From the NCBI GenBank assembly GCA_030525795.1, contig JAUNEB010000008.1, positions 1 through 43,906 of the forward strand: a DNA stretch of 43,906 nucleotides, given 5' to 3'. Each line of letters begins with the position of its first letter. Position 1 is the stretch's first letter. This DNA comes from Aerococcaceae bacterium. GTDB lineage: Bacteria; Bacillota; Bacilli; Lactobacillales; Aerococcaceae. The notes beneath the pieces are model-generated. The model made no database searches, was not told the origin of the DNA, and saw only the letters and a list, made by a program, of their open reading frames with translations. Made by a program: the position numbers and the translations under genes. This document shows positions 15,080-25,810 of this stretch, piece by piece.

Positions 15080-16297
15080 CTATTCAAAAACATAAGATTG
15101 ATAACTTTCGCTGTTGGCGGCACGTGAAATGACCGCTTCAATACCTAATCCCGATTCGATTTTGATTTCGACAGGGATATTCGCTGGGAATTGATTTTGC
15201 GCGACATCTAACGCGTGCTGTGTCAATGCCGTAATTTCTGTTTGTTGATAAAATTGCGTCACGATTTTGATATTGAGTTTAGACAACGCACCGTCCACAT
15301 AAAAGGCTTCGCCCGTAATTCCATTCAAATTCGGGAAAAAGTTAGATACTTGATTGCGAAACTCGTAAAAATACTGATAGCGATCCGTTGCTTCTGCTGA
15401 ATTGAGTACTGGCAAAGCAATGCGACTTTCGTTGTGTTCAGTCCAATCCGTAATGGCATTGCCTTCACGAGACACACCATCAATCAAGTAAGTGCCTCCT
15501 ACAATGTCATTGCTCGGTGCTTGTCTAAAAATGCCGACAACAATCGGTATATTTCGTAAGGCTTCCGTATTGCGCAAACGACCGACAATGGTTGTGGCGT
15601 ATGCTTTTCCGCGCTCACGCATTTCGCCAATCGAAATTTCTTGTTTAGTCGTTACGCCGTTTGCATCGGTGTACTGATACTCGCTATTCATTGCTAAACC
15701 GATGACAATCCCTGACAATTCATAGCCGTTTGCGGTTTCAATCATCAAGTCTTTTTCCATGATTTGCGCTAAATAAATCGGCGTTGAAGCTCCTTCCAAT
15801 ACAACTTGCGTATTCGTATCTGAACTGGCAGACGAAGATTCTGAAGAGGATTCGCTACTTTCAGAAGAAGCGGATTCGGCAACTGGTTGCTCTTGTACTG
15901 GCAACGCTGGGTTCAGTCCATCTGGATAAAGTTCTGATTCGCGCGAAATCCAACTTGTCAAAGTCGCTGCGTCAATTAATTGTCCTTCACGCAACAAATA
16001 TTGATTCGTCGGAAATACCGATTGACTAATTGCGACCAATCCTTGCTCAAAAGCAGCAGCATTTCCGCTAGAGCTCAAATAATTGTCCGCACTCGCTGCC
16101 GCTGATAATTGGTAGCGGCCATCGGTAATCACTGCTTGATATTCGTGTCCTAGTCGATTGTTAGTCGTTTGTACTACGACTTCATTTGGTCCGATTACGT
16201 CGGCATTCGATACTTCTGTATCTAAGTTATTCAAACATCCTGCCAATAAGACACTTGTCGCCACTAACCCGAATGCTTGCTTTAATTTAATCGTCAT
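15080..16297 (-). CDS. camS: CamS family sex-pheromone-precursor-type lipoprotein
   Basis: A 405-residue lipoprotein: MTIKLKQAFGLVATSVLLAG ends in lipobox Cys21. In Enterococcus and Staphylococcus the cleaved signal peptide of CamS is trimmed to a hydrophobic peptide pheromone (cAM373 type); the corresponding stretch here (about residues 11-20) is of the right kind, but whether it signals is unknown. A Ser/Glu-rich linker at about residues 140-160 precedes the conserved CamS domain (TPIYLAQIMEKDLMIETANG onward). The position between ligA and gatC is the usual one for camS. The ATG at 16297 has AAGGAGACG upstream. The mature protein's role is not known. Confidence 0.92.
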   Translation of the reverse strand: MTIKLKQAFGLVATSVLLAGCLNNLDTEVSNADVIGPNEVVVQTTNNRLGHEYQAVITDGRYQLSAAASADNYLSSSGNAAAFEQGLVAISQSVFPTNQYLLREGQLIDAATLTSWISRESELYPDGLNPALPVQEQPVAESASSESSESSSESSSASSDTNTQVVLEGASTPIYLAQIMEKDLMIETANGYELSGIVIGLAMNSEYQYTDANGVTTKQEISIGEMRERGKAYATTIVGRLRNTEALRNIPIVVGIFRQAPSNDIVGGTYLIDGVSREGNAITDWTEHNESRIALPVLNSAEATDRYQYFYEFRNQVSNFFPNLNGITGEAFYVDGALSKLNIKIVTQFYQQTEITALTQHALDVAQNQFPANIPVEIKIESGLGIEAVISRAANSESYQSYVFE

Positions 16298-16311
16298 GTT
16301 TAACCGTCTCC

Positions 16312-18318
<2,007 letters not shown>

Positions 18319-18332
18319 TTAATATCTTGATT

Positions 18333-18361
18333 ATTATAACAGATTTTCTCCAAAATGTCAT
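18333..18361 (-). promoter_or_regulatory. Promoter of the ligA-camS-gatCAB operon
   Basis: -35 ATGACA (18356-18361, 5 of 6), 17-nt spacer, -10 TATAAT (18333-18338) with TG upstream. The -35 contains the TGA stop of the upstream peptidase gene. Confidence 0.75.
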
Positions 18362-19638
18362 TCTACTTGAAGCGGAAACATTTTGACAATTGTTGATTGA
18401 ACGTCCGTCAAATAATGTTGCGCAAAGGTTTGCATATCAGCAAAAGTCAACTGCTCTAAACATTGGAGTAATTCAAAATGGCAATAGCCATGCAATACGC
18501 CTTCTGTTACGTCCGTCGCAATCGTTTCTAAGTCGTTCAAGCTTCTGATGAAGTCCCCTTTTTTGCCACGAATAATTTGATGGAATTGTGACTCGTTCCA
18601 ATCGGATTGCGTATGCCAATGCGCCCAGACGTTTTGCCAAGCATCCAATAACGACTCCGCGGCATCTGTATGACCTTCCAAATAAATAAAATGCAACGTT
18701 TCGTGCGAAACGGTCGTGATGTAATAATGTTCGTCTATCCATTGTTGATCGTACCAGTACTGATAATTGGCAGACGTCGGCCCAACTAGCATTTCTACCA
18801 AAATATCCACTTGCAATCGGTCGAGCAATGCATGCTTGTTTCCTTGAGGAAGTGGCAAACGCAATCCTAATGCCACCAACGGTTGCGAAATATCATGGTA
18901 AATTGTCCCTTCAGAAATGACAGGCACGGCTGGAATTTCAAGCGGAAAATGATACGCTTCTTGCGACGATTGCGTCTGTGTATCCACCAAAAAAGCCACT
19001 AATCGCTCTACTTCAATATTGCCGACAATAACTAGGCACATATTTTCAGGGAGATACCCGAATTGATGCCACTGGCACAATTGCTGTGCATCCATTTGCT
19101 GAATACTCTCATACGTCCCTAAAATATCTTGTGCGACAGCGTGTTGCGGGTACAATTGCGCCAACGTCGTTTGATACAACTTCGCATACGGATCATCTTG
19201 ATACATTGACCACTCTTGCGTAATAATACTTTTTTCTTTTTCGACCCCTTCTTGTGAAAAATATGGTCGTTGCACGAAATCAAGGAGTGATTGAATATTT
19301 TTTTCGACTTCCATCGTGCAAGAAAGTGTATAACTCGTCTGAAAAAGCGTCGTGAACGCATTAGCGGTTGCGCCATTTTTGAGGAGTTGCATAGAAATAT
19401 CCTCACCATTAGGACCTTCAAACAATTTATGCTCCAAAAAATGCGCCGCCCCTGACGCAATCGGCACAGAACAAGATGGGTTTATCCGGATTGCCGTATG
19501 AAGCCCCCCGAAAGCGACGGTCAACATCGCATAAACACTATGGTAATCAGGTTTTGGAACAATCATGAGCCGTAACCCATTCGGCAACTGACCTTCCCAT
19601 AACGTTTCTTCAAGTGTATCAAATTGTATTTGCTTCAT
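18358..19638 (-). CDS. ymfH: M16 family metallopeptidase, active-type (YmfH-like)
   Basis: A 426-residue protein with the inverted zinc motif H66-F-L-E-H70 (in AAHFLEHKLFEG) and, about 75 residues later, the acidic helix GVEKEKSIITQEWSMYQDDP that supplies the third zinc ligand. It matches the catalytic partner of the YmfF/YmfH pair of Firmicutes, a two-chain M16 peptidase whose physiological substrate is not settled. The start at 19638 lies inside the upstream ymfF gene (20-bp overlap). In Bacillus and streptococci the pair sits beside ymfM/rodZ and pgsA; those genes are absent here. Confidence 0.85.
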   Translation of the reverse strand: MKQIQFDTLEETLWEGQLPNGLRLMIVPKPDYHSVYAMLTVAFGGLHTAIRINPSCSVPIASGAAHFLEHKLFEGPNGEDISMQLLKNGATANAFTTLFQTSYTLSCTMEVEKNIQSLLDFVQRPYFSQEGVEKEKSIITQEWSMYQDDPYAKLYQTTLAQLYPQHAVAQDILGTYESIQQMDAQQLCQWHQFGYLPENMCLVIVGNIEVERLVAFLVDTQTQSSQEAYHFPLEIPAVPVISEGTIYHDISQPLVALGLRLPLPQGNKHALLDRLQVDILVEMLVGPTSANYQYWYDQQWIDEHYYITTVSHETLHFIYLEGHTDAAESLLDAWQNVWAHWHTQSDWNESQFHQIIRGKKGDFIRSLNDLETIATDVTEGVLHGYCHFELLQCLEQLTFADMQTFAQHYLTDVQSTIVKMFPLQVE

Positions 19639-20872
19639 TTGATAAGTCTCCTTTTAGCACGTAGCAACCGACATAAGATAATTGCTGCAAAGTTTCCATG
19701 ACATCGTCCAACGTAATCGTCTCCCAAGCACATTGAAGGTCTTGAATCGTCAAAGATTCTTGCGGCAACATTGCCTGTTGAAAAAGTAGCGACACTTCAT
19801 ACGCTTGATTATCATGCGCTTCAAGTTCTTCACACCAAGACGTGCGTTTAGCATGCTCAAATATCGAATGATTTGCGTGCAAACGCGTAATCAATGATGC
19901 GATCGCTGCTTGAATCGCTTGGATAGTTTGTGCAGATTGTTCGGGATGAACACCAGCTGTCACAATCATCAATTGTCGGGACAAATCTAGCGATGAATGG
20001 ACCGTATAAGCCAAACCTTGTTGCTCACGAATTTCTTGGAATAATTGAGAATGCGTCGAACCGCCAAATAAAGCATTCGCCAACAAAATCGTCAACCGTT
20101 CTTTCAACGTATTAGCTTTTTGAAAAGAAAACGCCAATGCCAAATGCGTTTGGTGCGAGTGCGTTAATTCTTCCCAAATTTGTGGCGTTGTTTTCGCCAA
20201 AGGTAATCGATTTTTTTCATAAGTGTAACGAATATTTGCCCCACCAAAACTGCTCGCAAACTTGGATATTATTTGCTCGTCCAAATCGCCATGAGTGAAA
20301 ATAAGTTGTTGGCTATGCTGACATAACTTATCATACGCCGTTTTAATATCGTATAAGGTTAATTTTTCGAGAATTTTGAGCGTTTGAGTGTCGCTGCCAT
20401 CTAATTGATACAGTAATTGTCGCACTGCCCAGTTCGGTTTGTCTTCTTTTTGGCGTTTGTATTCTTGAATCAGTATTGCCCGTTCGCGCTCAAAACGTTC
20501 CTGCATTGTATGATCAAACACTTGATTGAGCCACAATTCTTTTATTAAATCTAGCCATTCTTGCACCACTTCCTCCGACACGTTCAACAATTGCGGACGA
20601 ATCATTTGAGTCGTCAACGTGAATTCTAAGTATTGCCCTCTTCTTCGTGCAAAAATGCCTAATTCTGTCCCATATAACTGCGCCAAACGTTGTTCTAAGT
20701 CTGTTCGATTCGTAATCTTTTGTGACCCATCTTCCATCATACGCGCCAATACGCGCCAACTTACGGCTAACTGCGCATCATAAGGAACAACAGCCCTTAC
20801 CATCACATAATTCGTCTTATATTTTGTAGAAAGTTCCCTATGCAATTGCACATGCGATAATATTTCGTTCAT
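19619..20872 (-). CDS. ymfF: M16 family peptidase-like partner without zinc motif (YmfF-like)
   Basis: A 417-residue M16 fold protein. The region where HxxEH should be (around WRVLARMMEDGSQKITNRTD) has no such motif, so it is the non-catalytic partner of the following gene. C-terminal M16 features such as NALFGGSTHSQLFQEIREQQGLAY are present. The ATG at 20872 has GTGAGGAG upstream, starting only a few bases after the U tract of the nucleoside-transporter terminator. No separate promoter is obvious, so expression may depend on read-through. Confidence 0.82.
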   Translation of the reverse strand: MNEILSHVQLHRELSTKYKTNYVMVRAVVPYDAQLAVSWRVLARMMEDGSQKITNRTDLEQRLAQLYGTELGIFARRRGQYLEFTLTTQMIRPQLLNVSEEVVQEWLDLIKELWLNQVFDHTMQERFERERAILIQEYKRQKEDKPNWAVRQLLYQLDGSDTQTLKILEKLTLYDIKTAYDKLCQHSQQLIFTHGDLDEQIISKFASSFGGANIRYTYEKNRLPLAKTTPQIWEELTHSHQTHLALAFSFQKANTLKERLTILLANALFGGSTHSQLFQEIREQQGLAYTVHSSLDLSRQLMIVTAGVHPEQSAQTIQAIQAAIASLITRLHANHSIFEHAKRTSWCEELEAHDNQAYEVSLLFQQAMLPQESLTIQDLQCAWETITLDDVMETLQQLSYVGCYVLKGDLSNEANTI

Positions 20873-20886
20873 TATATCTCCTCACT

Positions 20887-20937
20887 AAAAAAACCAAGGG
20901 CTACAAGAAATAGCTTCTTGAAGCACCTTGATTGGTT
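20887..20937 (-). terminator. Terminator after the nucleoside transporter operon
   Basis: An imperfect long hairpin: AACC/GGTT outer, AAGG (20896-20899)/CCTT (20926-20929), and CAAGAA (20904-20909)/TTCTTG (20915-20920) inner, followed on the minus strand by seven T residues (20887-20893). Confidence 0.7.
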
Positions 20938-20953
20938 AGTTTATCTGTCTGTA

Positions 20954-21907
20954 TTATTTTGATTTTACATACGTTGTGCCGACAGCTGCTGGTGCTTTTG
21001 ACTTACCAACAAAGCCAATCAATACAACAATTGTAATAATATACGGCGCAATTTGCAAGTAAACTGGCGGAATATTTTTAATCAAAGGAATTGAGCTACT
21101 AATTGCTGCTAAACTTTGCGCAAATCCGAAGAATAAAGCGGCACACATCGCACCAATCGGATTCCATTTACCAAAAATCATCGCTGCCATCGCAATGAAG
21201 CCTTGTCCCGCAATGGTTGATACTGAGAAGTTCAACGCAATAGACTGCGCCAAAACAGCGCCACCCATACCTCCAAATAATCCTGATAACAAAATACCTG
21301 CATAACGCATACGGTAAACATTGATGCCCAATGTGTCTGCTGCTTGTGGATGTTCGCCAACCGCACGCAAACGTAAACCGAATTTAGTTTTGTAAATCAC
21401 TATCCAAACGACAAACGCTAACGCAATTCCGACATAAGCAGGCAATGATGTCGCCTTGAAGAAAATCGGTCCCAAAAACGGAATATTTTCTAAAAGCGGG
21501 AAGTTGAACTTGCCAAACGCTTTACGAATAATATCTGTTTGACCGTGGCCATCGAACATAACACGCGATAAGAACACGCCTAACGCTGGCGCAACTAAGT
21601 TCAAAACCGTTCCCGAAATAACGTGATCCGCTCTAAAATGAACCGTTGCTACCGCATGAATACTTGAAAACAGCATCCCACAAAATCCGCCAAACAAGAG
21701 CGCTAACCAAGGCGTCCATGCGCCTAAAGACGGTCCGTATTGCAAGTTGAACACGATTGAGCTGAATGCCCCAATAACCATAATCCCTTCCAAGCCAACG
21801 TTGACCGTTCCACTACGCTCAGAAAAAACGCCACCTAACGTCGTAAAAATTAACGGCGCTGAATACAATAATGTTTGATAAACAATTAAAGCGAGTAATT
21901 TTTCCAT
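20954..21907 (-). CDS. nupQ: Nucleoside ABC importer permease (NupQ/YufQ type)
   Basis: A 317-residue permease of the branched-chain/ribose-type family. The N-terminus LIFTTLGGVFSERSGTVNVGLEGIMVIGAF and the loop KFGLRLRAVGEHPQAADTLGINVYRMRY are hallmark sequences of this permease. It forms the channel with the 352-residue partner. Its ATG shares one base with the upstream stop (TAATG). Last gene of the operon. Confidence 0.9.
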   Translation of the reverse strand: MEKLLALIVYQTLLYSAPLIFTTLGGVFSERSGTVNVGLEGIMVIGAFSSIVFNLQYGPSLGAWTPWLALLFGGFCGMLFSSIHAVATVHFRADHVISGTVLNLVAPALGVFLSRVMFDGHGQTDIIRKAFGKFNFPLLENIPFLGPIFFKATSLPAYVGIALAFVVWIVIYKTKFGLRLRAVGEHPQAADTLGINVYRMRYAGILLSGLFGGMGGAVLAQSIALNFSVSTIAGQGFIAMAAMIFGKWNPIGAMCAALFFGFAQSLAAISSSIPLIKNIPPVYLQIAPYIITIVVLIGFVGKSKAPAAVGTTYVKSK

Positions 21908-22965
21908 TATTGTTTGCCTCCTTTTTGACGTTTTTTGAATAGACCGATTAAATATTGAATCATGTAACTAGATCCTACGAAGAAAATAATGGATGCAATC
22001 ACAATGTTGACAATTTCGCCTGGAACTTTGGCTTGAAGTGGCATTAAGTTTCCGCCCGTTTTCAAACCGCCGAATAACAAGCTTGCCAACAAAATTCCGA
22101 TTGGATGGTTCGTTCCTAGTAACGCAACGGCCATTCCATCAAATCCGATCGCAGGTGCAGCTCCGTTCATTAAGAAAATGTTGCGGAACTCCCCTAATCC
22201 GTTCATCACACCACCTAAACCCGCTAGCGCGCCTGACAATAACATTGCCAAAATAATATTGCGTTTCGCATTCATTCCTGCATAACGAGCTGCATGTTTA
22301 TTTAAGCCGACCGCTTTCAATTCAAATCCGAGCGTTGTGCGCGTCATTAAAATATAAATAACAATTACCGCAATGACTGCCAAAAAGAGCCCGGTATGAA
22401 TGGTTGAGCCTTTTGTCAAATCCGTTAACCATTGAACGCGCAAACTTGCATTTTCGCCAACGAAAGCAGAGGCATCTTTGCGATCTGTTAAAACGTTACG
22501 CACTAAATAATCGCTCACATAAATCGCCACGTAGTTCAACATAATCGTTACGATGACTTCACTCGTATCAAAATAAGCTTTCAACACGCCAGCAATGGCT
22601 GCCCATAAAGCGCCTGCTAACATACCGCCGATAATCGCCAACGGTAACACCACAAACGCTGGTGCATCTGGCAACGAGATTCCAATCCACACTGACACAA
22701 GCCAGCCCCATAACGCTTGACCCGCCAATCCAATATTAAAAAATCCTGCTGTATAGGCCACTGCAAAGCCCAATCCCGTAAAAATCAACGGCGTTGCCGC
22801 ACGCAACGTTTGACCAATCGCAAAAGGTGTTCCGAGCGCACCATTAAACAACGCTTGATACCCTGCAATCGCATCATAATTGAACACAAGCATCACTAAC
22901 GCGCCAAACAGCATCCCGATAATAACGGTTAATAAAGGAATTCCAAATGATTGTAATTTTTTCAT
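21907..22965 (-). CDS. nupP: Nucleoside ABC importer permease (NupP/YufP type)
   Basis: A 352-residue permease with about 8-10 membrane helices. PLIFTGLGFAVAYTAGFFNIGLAGQ and the coupling loop TTLGFELKAVGLNKHAARYAGMNAKR identify the family. ATG overlaps the ATPase stop by one base (TAATG), giving tight translational coupling; the gene for the second permease follows in the same way. Confidence 0.9.
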   Translation of the reverse strand: MKKLQSFGIPLLTVIIGMLFGALVMLVFNYDAIAGYQALFNGALGTPFAIGQTLRAATPLIFTGLGFAVAYTAGFFNIGLAGQALWGWLVSVWIGISLPDAPAFVVLPLAIIGGMLAGALWAAIAGVLKAYFDTSEVIVTIMLNYVAIYVSDYLVRNVLTDRKDASAFVGENASLRVQWLTDLTKGSTIHTGLFLAVIAVIVIYILMTRTTLGFELKAVGLNKHAARYAGMNAKRNIILAMLLSGALAGLGGVMNGLGEFRNIFLMNGAAPAIGFDGMAVALLGTNHPIGILLASLLFGGLKTGGNLMPLQAKVPGEIVNIVIASIIFFVGSSYMIQYLIGLFKKRQKGGKQ

Positions 22966-24524
22966 TAGTTTTGTCCTCCTTTGGCACGGATTTGCAATAC
23001 TTCTTCGTACGAAGTACCTGCCATCATTAAACCGATTTCTTGTGCATTCGTTTCTTCAGTTGGCACAATCGCGATGATTTCTCCGTCGTGCATTACGATA
23101 ATTCGATCTGATACGTTCAAAATTTCGTCCAATTCAAAACTCATCAATAAAACCGCACGATTTCTGTCGCGTTCTTCAATCAATGCTTTATGAATAAATT
23201 CAATCGCGCCAACGTCTAAACCGCGCGTAGGATTCGCTGCAATGAGAAAATCTGGTTGCAAATGTAATTCGCGTGCAATAATCGCTTTTTGTTGGTTACC
23301 GCCCGATAAAGCTTTAGCGGGAACTTTTTCGGAAACAGCACGCACGTCGTAATGTTCCATCAATTGCTTTGCGTGGCGCTCAATTTCGGAAAAGTTCAAA
23401 AATCCGTTCGCAGAAAATGGTTTCTTGTAATATTCTTGGAGCACAAAGTTGTCTTCAAGCTTCATTTTGAGGACTAAGCCGTATTTGTGGCGGTCTTCGG
23501 GAATGTGGCCGAAACCTAATTCAGTAATTTCACGAGGACTTTTTCCTAAAATTTCCGTGCCTGATAATTTGATTGAGCCACTTTCAGCTTGCATCAATCC
23601 GGCAATCGCCAAAATCAATTCGGATTGTCCGTTACCGTCGATGCCGGCAATACCAACAACTTCGCCACGGCGAACGTCAAATGACAGATTTTTGACGGCG
23701 GTAACACCACGATCGTCTTTAACAACGAGATTGGTGACTTCTAAGGCAACGTCGGTTGGTGTTGCTTCTTTTTTGTCCGTGCGGAATGAAACGGAACGTC
23801 CTACCATCATATCAGCTAATTCTTTAGAAGTTGTCGTTGCAACATCAACGGTGTCAATAGATTTCCCACGACGAATGACAGTACAGCGATCGGCTACAGC
23901 TTTAATTTCGTCTAATTTGTGTGTAATAATAATGATTGATTTGCCCTCTTTAGCGAGCGAACGCAGTGTTGCAATCAATTCTTCAATTTCTTGTGGCGTT
24001 AAAACGGCTGTCGGCTCGTCAAAAATCAAAATGTCTGCACCGCGATACAAGGTTTTCAAAATTTCAACACGCTGCTGCATCCCAACAGTAATGTTTTCGA
24101 TACGCGCTTCTGGGTCGACTGCCATGCCGTATTGTTGAGATAATTGCACAATTTTTTCGCGCGCAGCTGCTCGGTCAAGTAACGCACCTTTTTCGATTTC
24201 GTTGCCCAAAATAATATTTTCAACAACGGTAAAATCTTCGATCAACATAAAATGTTGGTGAACCATGCCGATACCTAATTCGTTAGCTTTTGTTGGGGAA
24301 GTAATGGCTACTTTTTCGCCACGAATATAGATTTCTCCTTCGGTTGGCTCTAACAAACCTGATAGCAAATTCATCAAAGTTGATTTTCCGGCGCCATTTT
24401 CCCCTAATAGCGCATGAATTTCTCCTTTTCTAAGTTCTAGGTTAATGTTCTTATTTGCCCAAAATGTGCCAAATTGTTTCGAAATGTTGCGCATCTCGAT
24501 GACTGGGGCTTGAACTGTTCCCAT
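22965..24524 (-). CDS. nupO: Nucleoside ABC importer ATPase, two fused domains (NupO/YufO type)
   Basis: A 519-residue protein with two ABC domains. The first has a full Walker A GENGAGKS (41-48), signature-like ITVGMQQRVEILKTLY and Walker B LIFDEPTAVLTP. The second has a degenerate Walker A (GIDGNGQSEL), a good signature LSGGNQQKAIIARE and an altered Walker B (LIAANPTRGLDVG). This asymmetry is normal for sugar/nucleoside importers. The ATG at 24524 has TGGAGGAA upstream. It follows the terminator after the binding-protein gene, so it is probably transcribed by partial read-through. Confidence 0.92.
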   Translation of the reverse strand: MGTVQAPVIEMRNISKQFGTFWANKNINLELRKGEIHALLGENGAGKSTLMNLLSGLLEPTEGEIYIRGEKVAITSPTKANELGIGMVHQHFMLIEDFTVVENIILGNEIEKGALLDRAAAREKIVQLSQQYGMAVDPEARIENITVGMQQRVEILKTLYRGADILIFDEPTAVLTPQEIEELIATLRSLAKEGKSIIIITHKLDEIKAVADRCTVIRRGKSIDTVDVATTTSKELADMMVGRSVSFRTDKKEATPTDVALEVTNLVVKDDRGVTAVKNLSFDVRRGEVVGIAGIDGNGQSELILAIAGLMQAESGSIKLSGTEILGKSPREITELGFGHIPEDRHKYGLVLKMKLEDNFVLQEYYKKPFSANGFLNFSEIERHAKQLMEHYDVRAVSEKVPAKALSGGNQQKAIIARELHLQPDFLIAANPTRGLDVGAIEFIHKALIEERDRNRAVLLMSFELDEILNVSDRIIVMHDGEIIAIVPTEETNAQEIGLMMAGTSYEEVLQIRAKGGQN

Positions 24525-24605
24525 TCTTGTTCCTCCATTTCAAACTTTGTGAACTGATGACAAAGTTGTGCGTATTTTCCGATTTTTATTATACATGAAA
24601 GCCAT

Positions 24606-24641
24606 AAAAAAAAACAGAGCAGACAGCAATTTCTGCTCCGT
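24606..24641 (-). terminator. Intra-operon terminator after the nucleoside-binding protein
   Basis: CGGAGCAGA/TCTGCTCTG stem with one mismatch (24615-24641), followed on the minus strand by nine T residues. It stands between the binding-protein gene and the ATPase gene and would leave the binding protein in excess over the transporter. Confidence 0.85.
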
Positions 24642-24662
24642 TTTTGCGAATTTTTCAAAAAT

Positions 24663-25682
24663 TTATTCTGGCTTTTCTGGCACTTCGATTTCGCCGTTGA
24701 TGATTTTTTCTTTGTATTCTTCAACCGCTTTTTTAGCTTCGTCTGATAATTGACCTTCTGCTAAGCCAACACCTCCGTCTTTCAAGCCGAATACTTTGTT
24801 ACCAGCTTCAAATTTGCCGTCTTTTGCTTGTTGAGCGAATTGTTTAACTGCTTCGCCAACGCCTTTTAATGTTGAAGTAAGTGTCAAGTGACGCTCTTTG
24901 CCGTCGATTTCAACAATTCCTTCTGCATCTTGGTCTAAGTCAACGCCGATAACCCAAATATTTTTTGATGGGTCGTTAGCTACAATGTCTTTTGCTTCAG
25001 AGAATACGCCGTTACCTACTGCACCTGATGCGTGGAAAATAACGTCTACATCATTTGAATACATTGCAGCAGCTAATTGTTTACCTTTTGCTGAGTCTGT
25101 GAAGCTTCCTGCGTATTCAATGACTACTTCGATTGATGGGTCAACCGCTGCAACACCTGCTCTGAATCCTGCTTCAAAACGGTCGATAACGAATCCTTCA
25201 ACGCCGCCGATAAAGCCGACTTTTTTAGTAGTCGTTGTTTTAGCGGCTGCAACACCTGCTAAGAATGAAGATTCATTGTCTTTGAATGTTAATGAAGCTA
25301 CGTTTGGTTGGTCAACCACTGAGTCAACGATTGCAAAGTGCTTATCTGGATGTTGTTGTGCAATGTCATTGATTGCTGCTTCTAATTTGAAGCCGATACC
25401 GAATGTAATGGTTGCACCTGCTGCAACTGCGTTGTTTAAGTTTGTTACGTAGTCAGAATCGCTGTTTGATTGAATGTAGTCAAACCCTTTTCCTTTTTCT
25501 AAGTTGTTTTCTTTACCGAATGCTTGTAAGCCTTCCCAAGCAGATTGGTTGAATGACTTGTCATCAACGCCACCTACGTCAGTAATGATGTATGCGTTGA
25601 AGTCTTGAGCAGTTGCTGCGATTGGTGCTGCAAAGCCTGCTACTAATAATGCTGTTGAAGCTAATCCTACAAATTTTTTCAT
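24663..25682 (-). CDS. BMP-family nucleoside-binding protein, secreted type without lipobox
   Basis: A 339-residue substrate-binding protein. The BMP-family start of the mature chain, TDVGGVDDKSFNQSAWEGL, is clear, and the gene precedes a nucleoside ATPase and two permeases, so purine nucleosides are the likely ligand. The signal peptide MKKFVGLASTALLVAGFAAP lacks any cysteine; ATA-Q at residues 23-26 looks like a signal peptidase I site. Most Gram-positive homologues are lipoproteins with LxGC, so this one would be released or held by other means. The frame is open to 25757, but I start at the ATG at 25682, which has GGAGGG 7 nt upstream and leads straight into the signal peptide. Confidence 0.88.
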   Translation of the reverse strand: MKKFVGLASTALLVAGFAAPIAATAQDFNAYIITDVGGVDDKSFNQSAWEGLQAFGKENNLEKGKGFDYIQSNSDSDYVTNLNNAVAAGATITFGIGFKLEAAINDIAQQHPDKHFAIVDSVVDQPNVASLTFKDNESSFLAGVAAAKTTTTKKVGFIGGVEGFVIDRFEAGFRAGVAAVDPSIEVVIEYAGSFTDSAKGKQLAAAMYSNDVDVIFHASGAVGNGVFSEAKDIVANDPSKNIWVIGVDLDQDAEGIVEIDGKERHLTLTSTLKGVGEAVKQFAQQAKDGKFEAGNKVFGLKDGGVGLAEGQLSDEAKKAVEEYKEKIINGEIEVPEKPE

Positions 25683-25728
25683 TGTTTTCCCTCCAAGAAA
25701 AAGTTTGAATTCGGCTGAATTCGTTACC

Positions 25729-25757
25729 ATTATATAATGAATTACCGAAAAACGCAA
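25729..25757 (-). promoter_or_regulatory. Promoter of the nucleoside transporter operon
   Basis: -35 TTGCGT (25752-25757), 17-nt spacer, -10 TATAAT (25729-25734). Confidence 0.65.
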
Positions 25758-25810
25758 GTTGTAAACGCTAAAAAACGAATGATAATCGCTTTATTTTTCG
25801 AAATTATCTT

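Noticed and set aside
23449-24138. 229-codon open frame on the plus strand
   Set aside because: It lies wholly opposite nupO, whose ABC motifs are intact, and has no ribosome binding site; it is a shadow of the real gene.
25755-25800. Terminator after ftsK
   Set aside because: Only a 6-bp GATAAT/ATTATC stem with a large loop and interrupted T residues; too weak to list as a feature, and it overlaps the bmpA-type promoter region.
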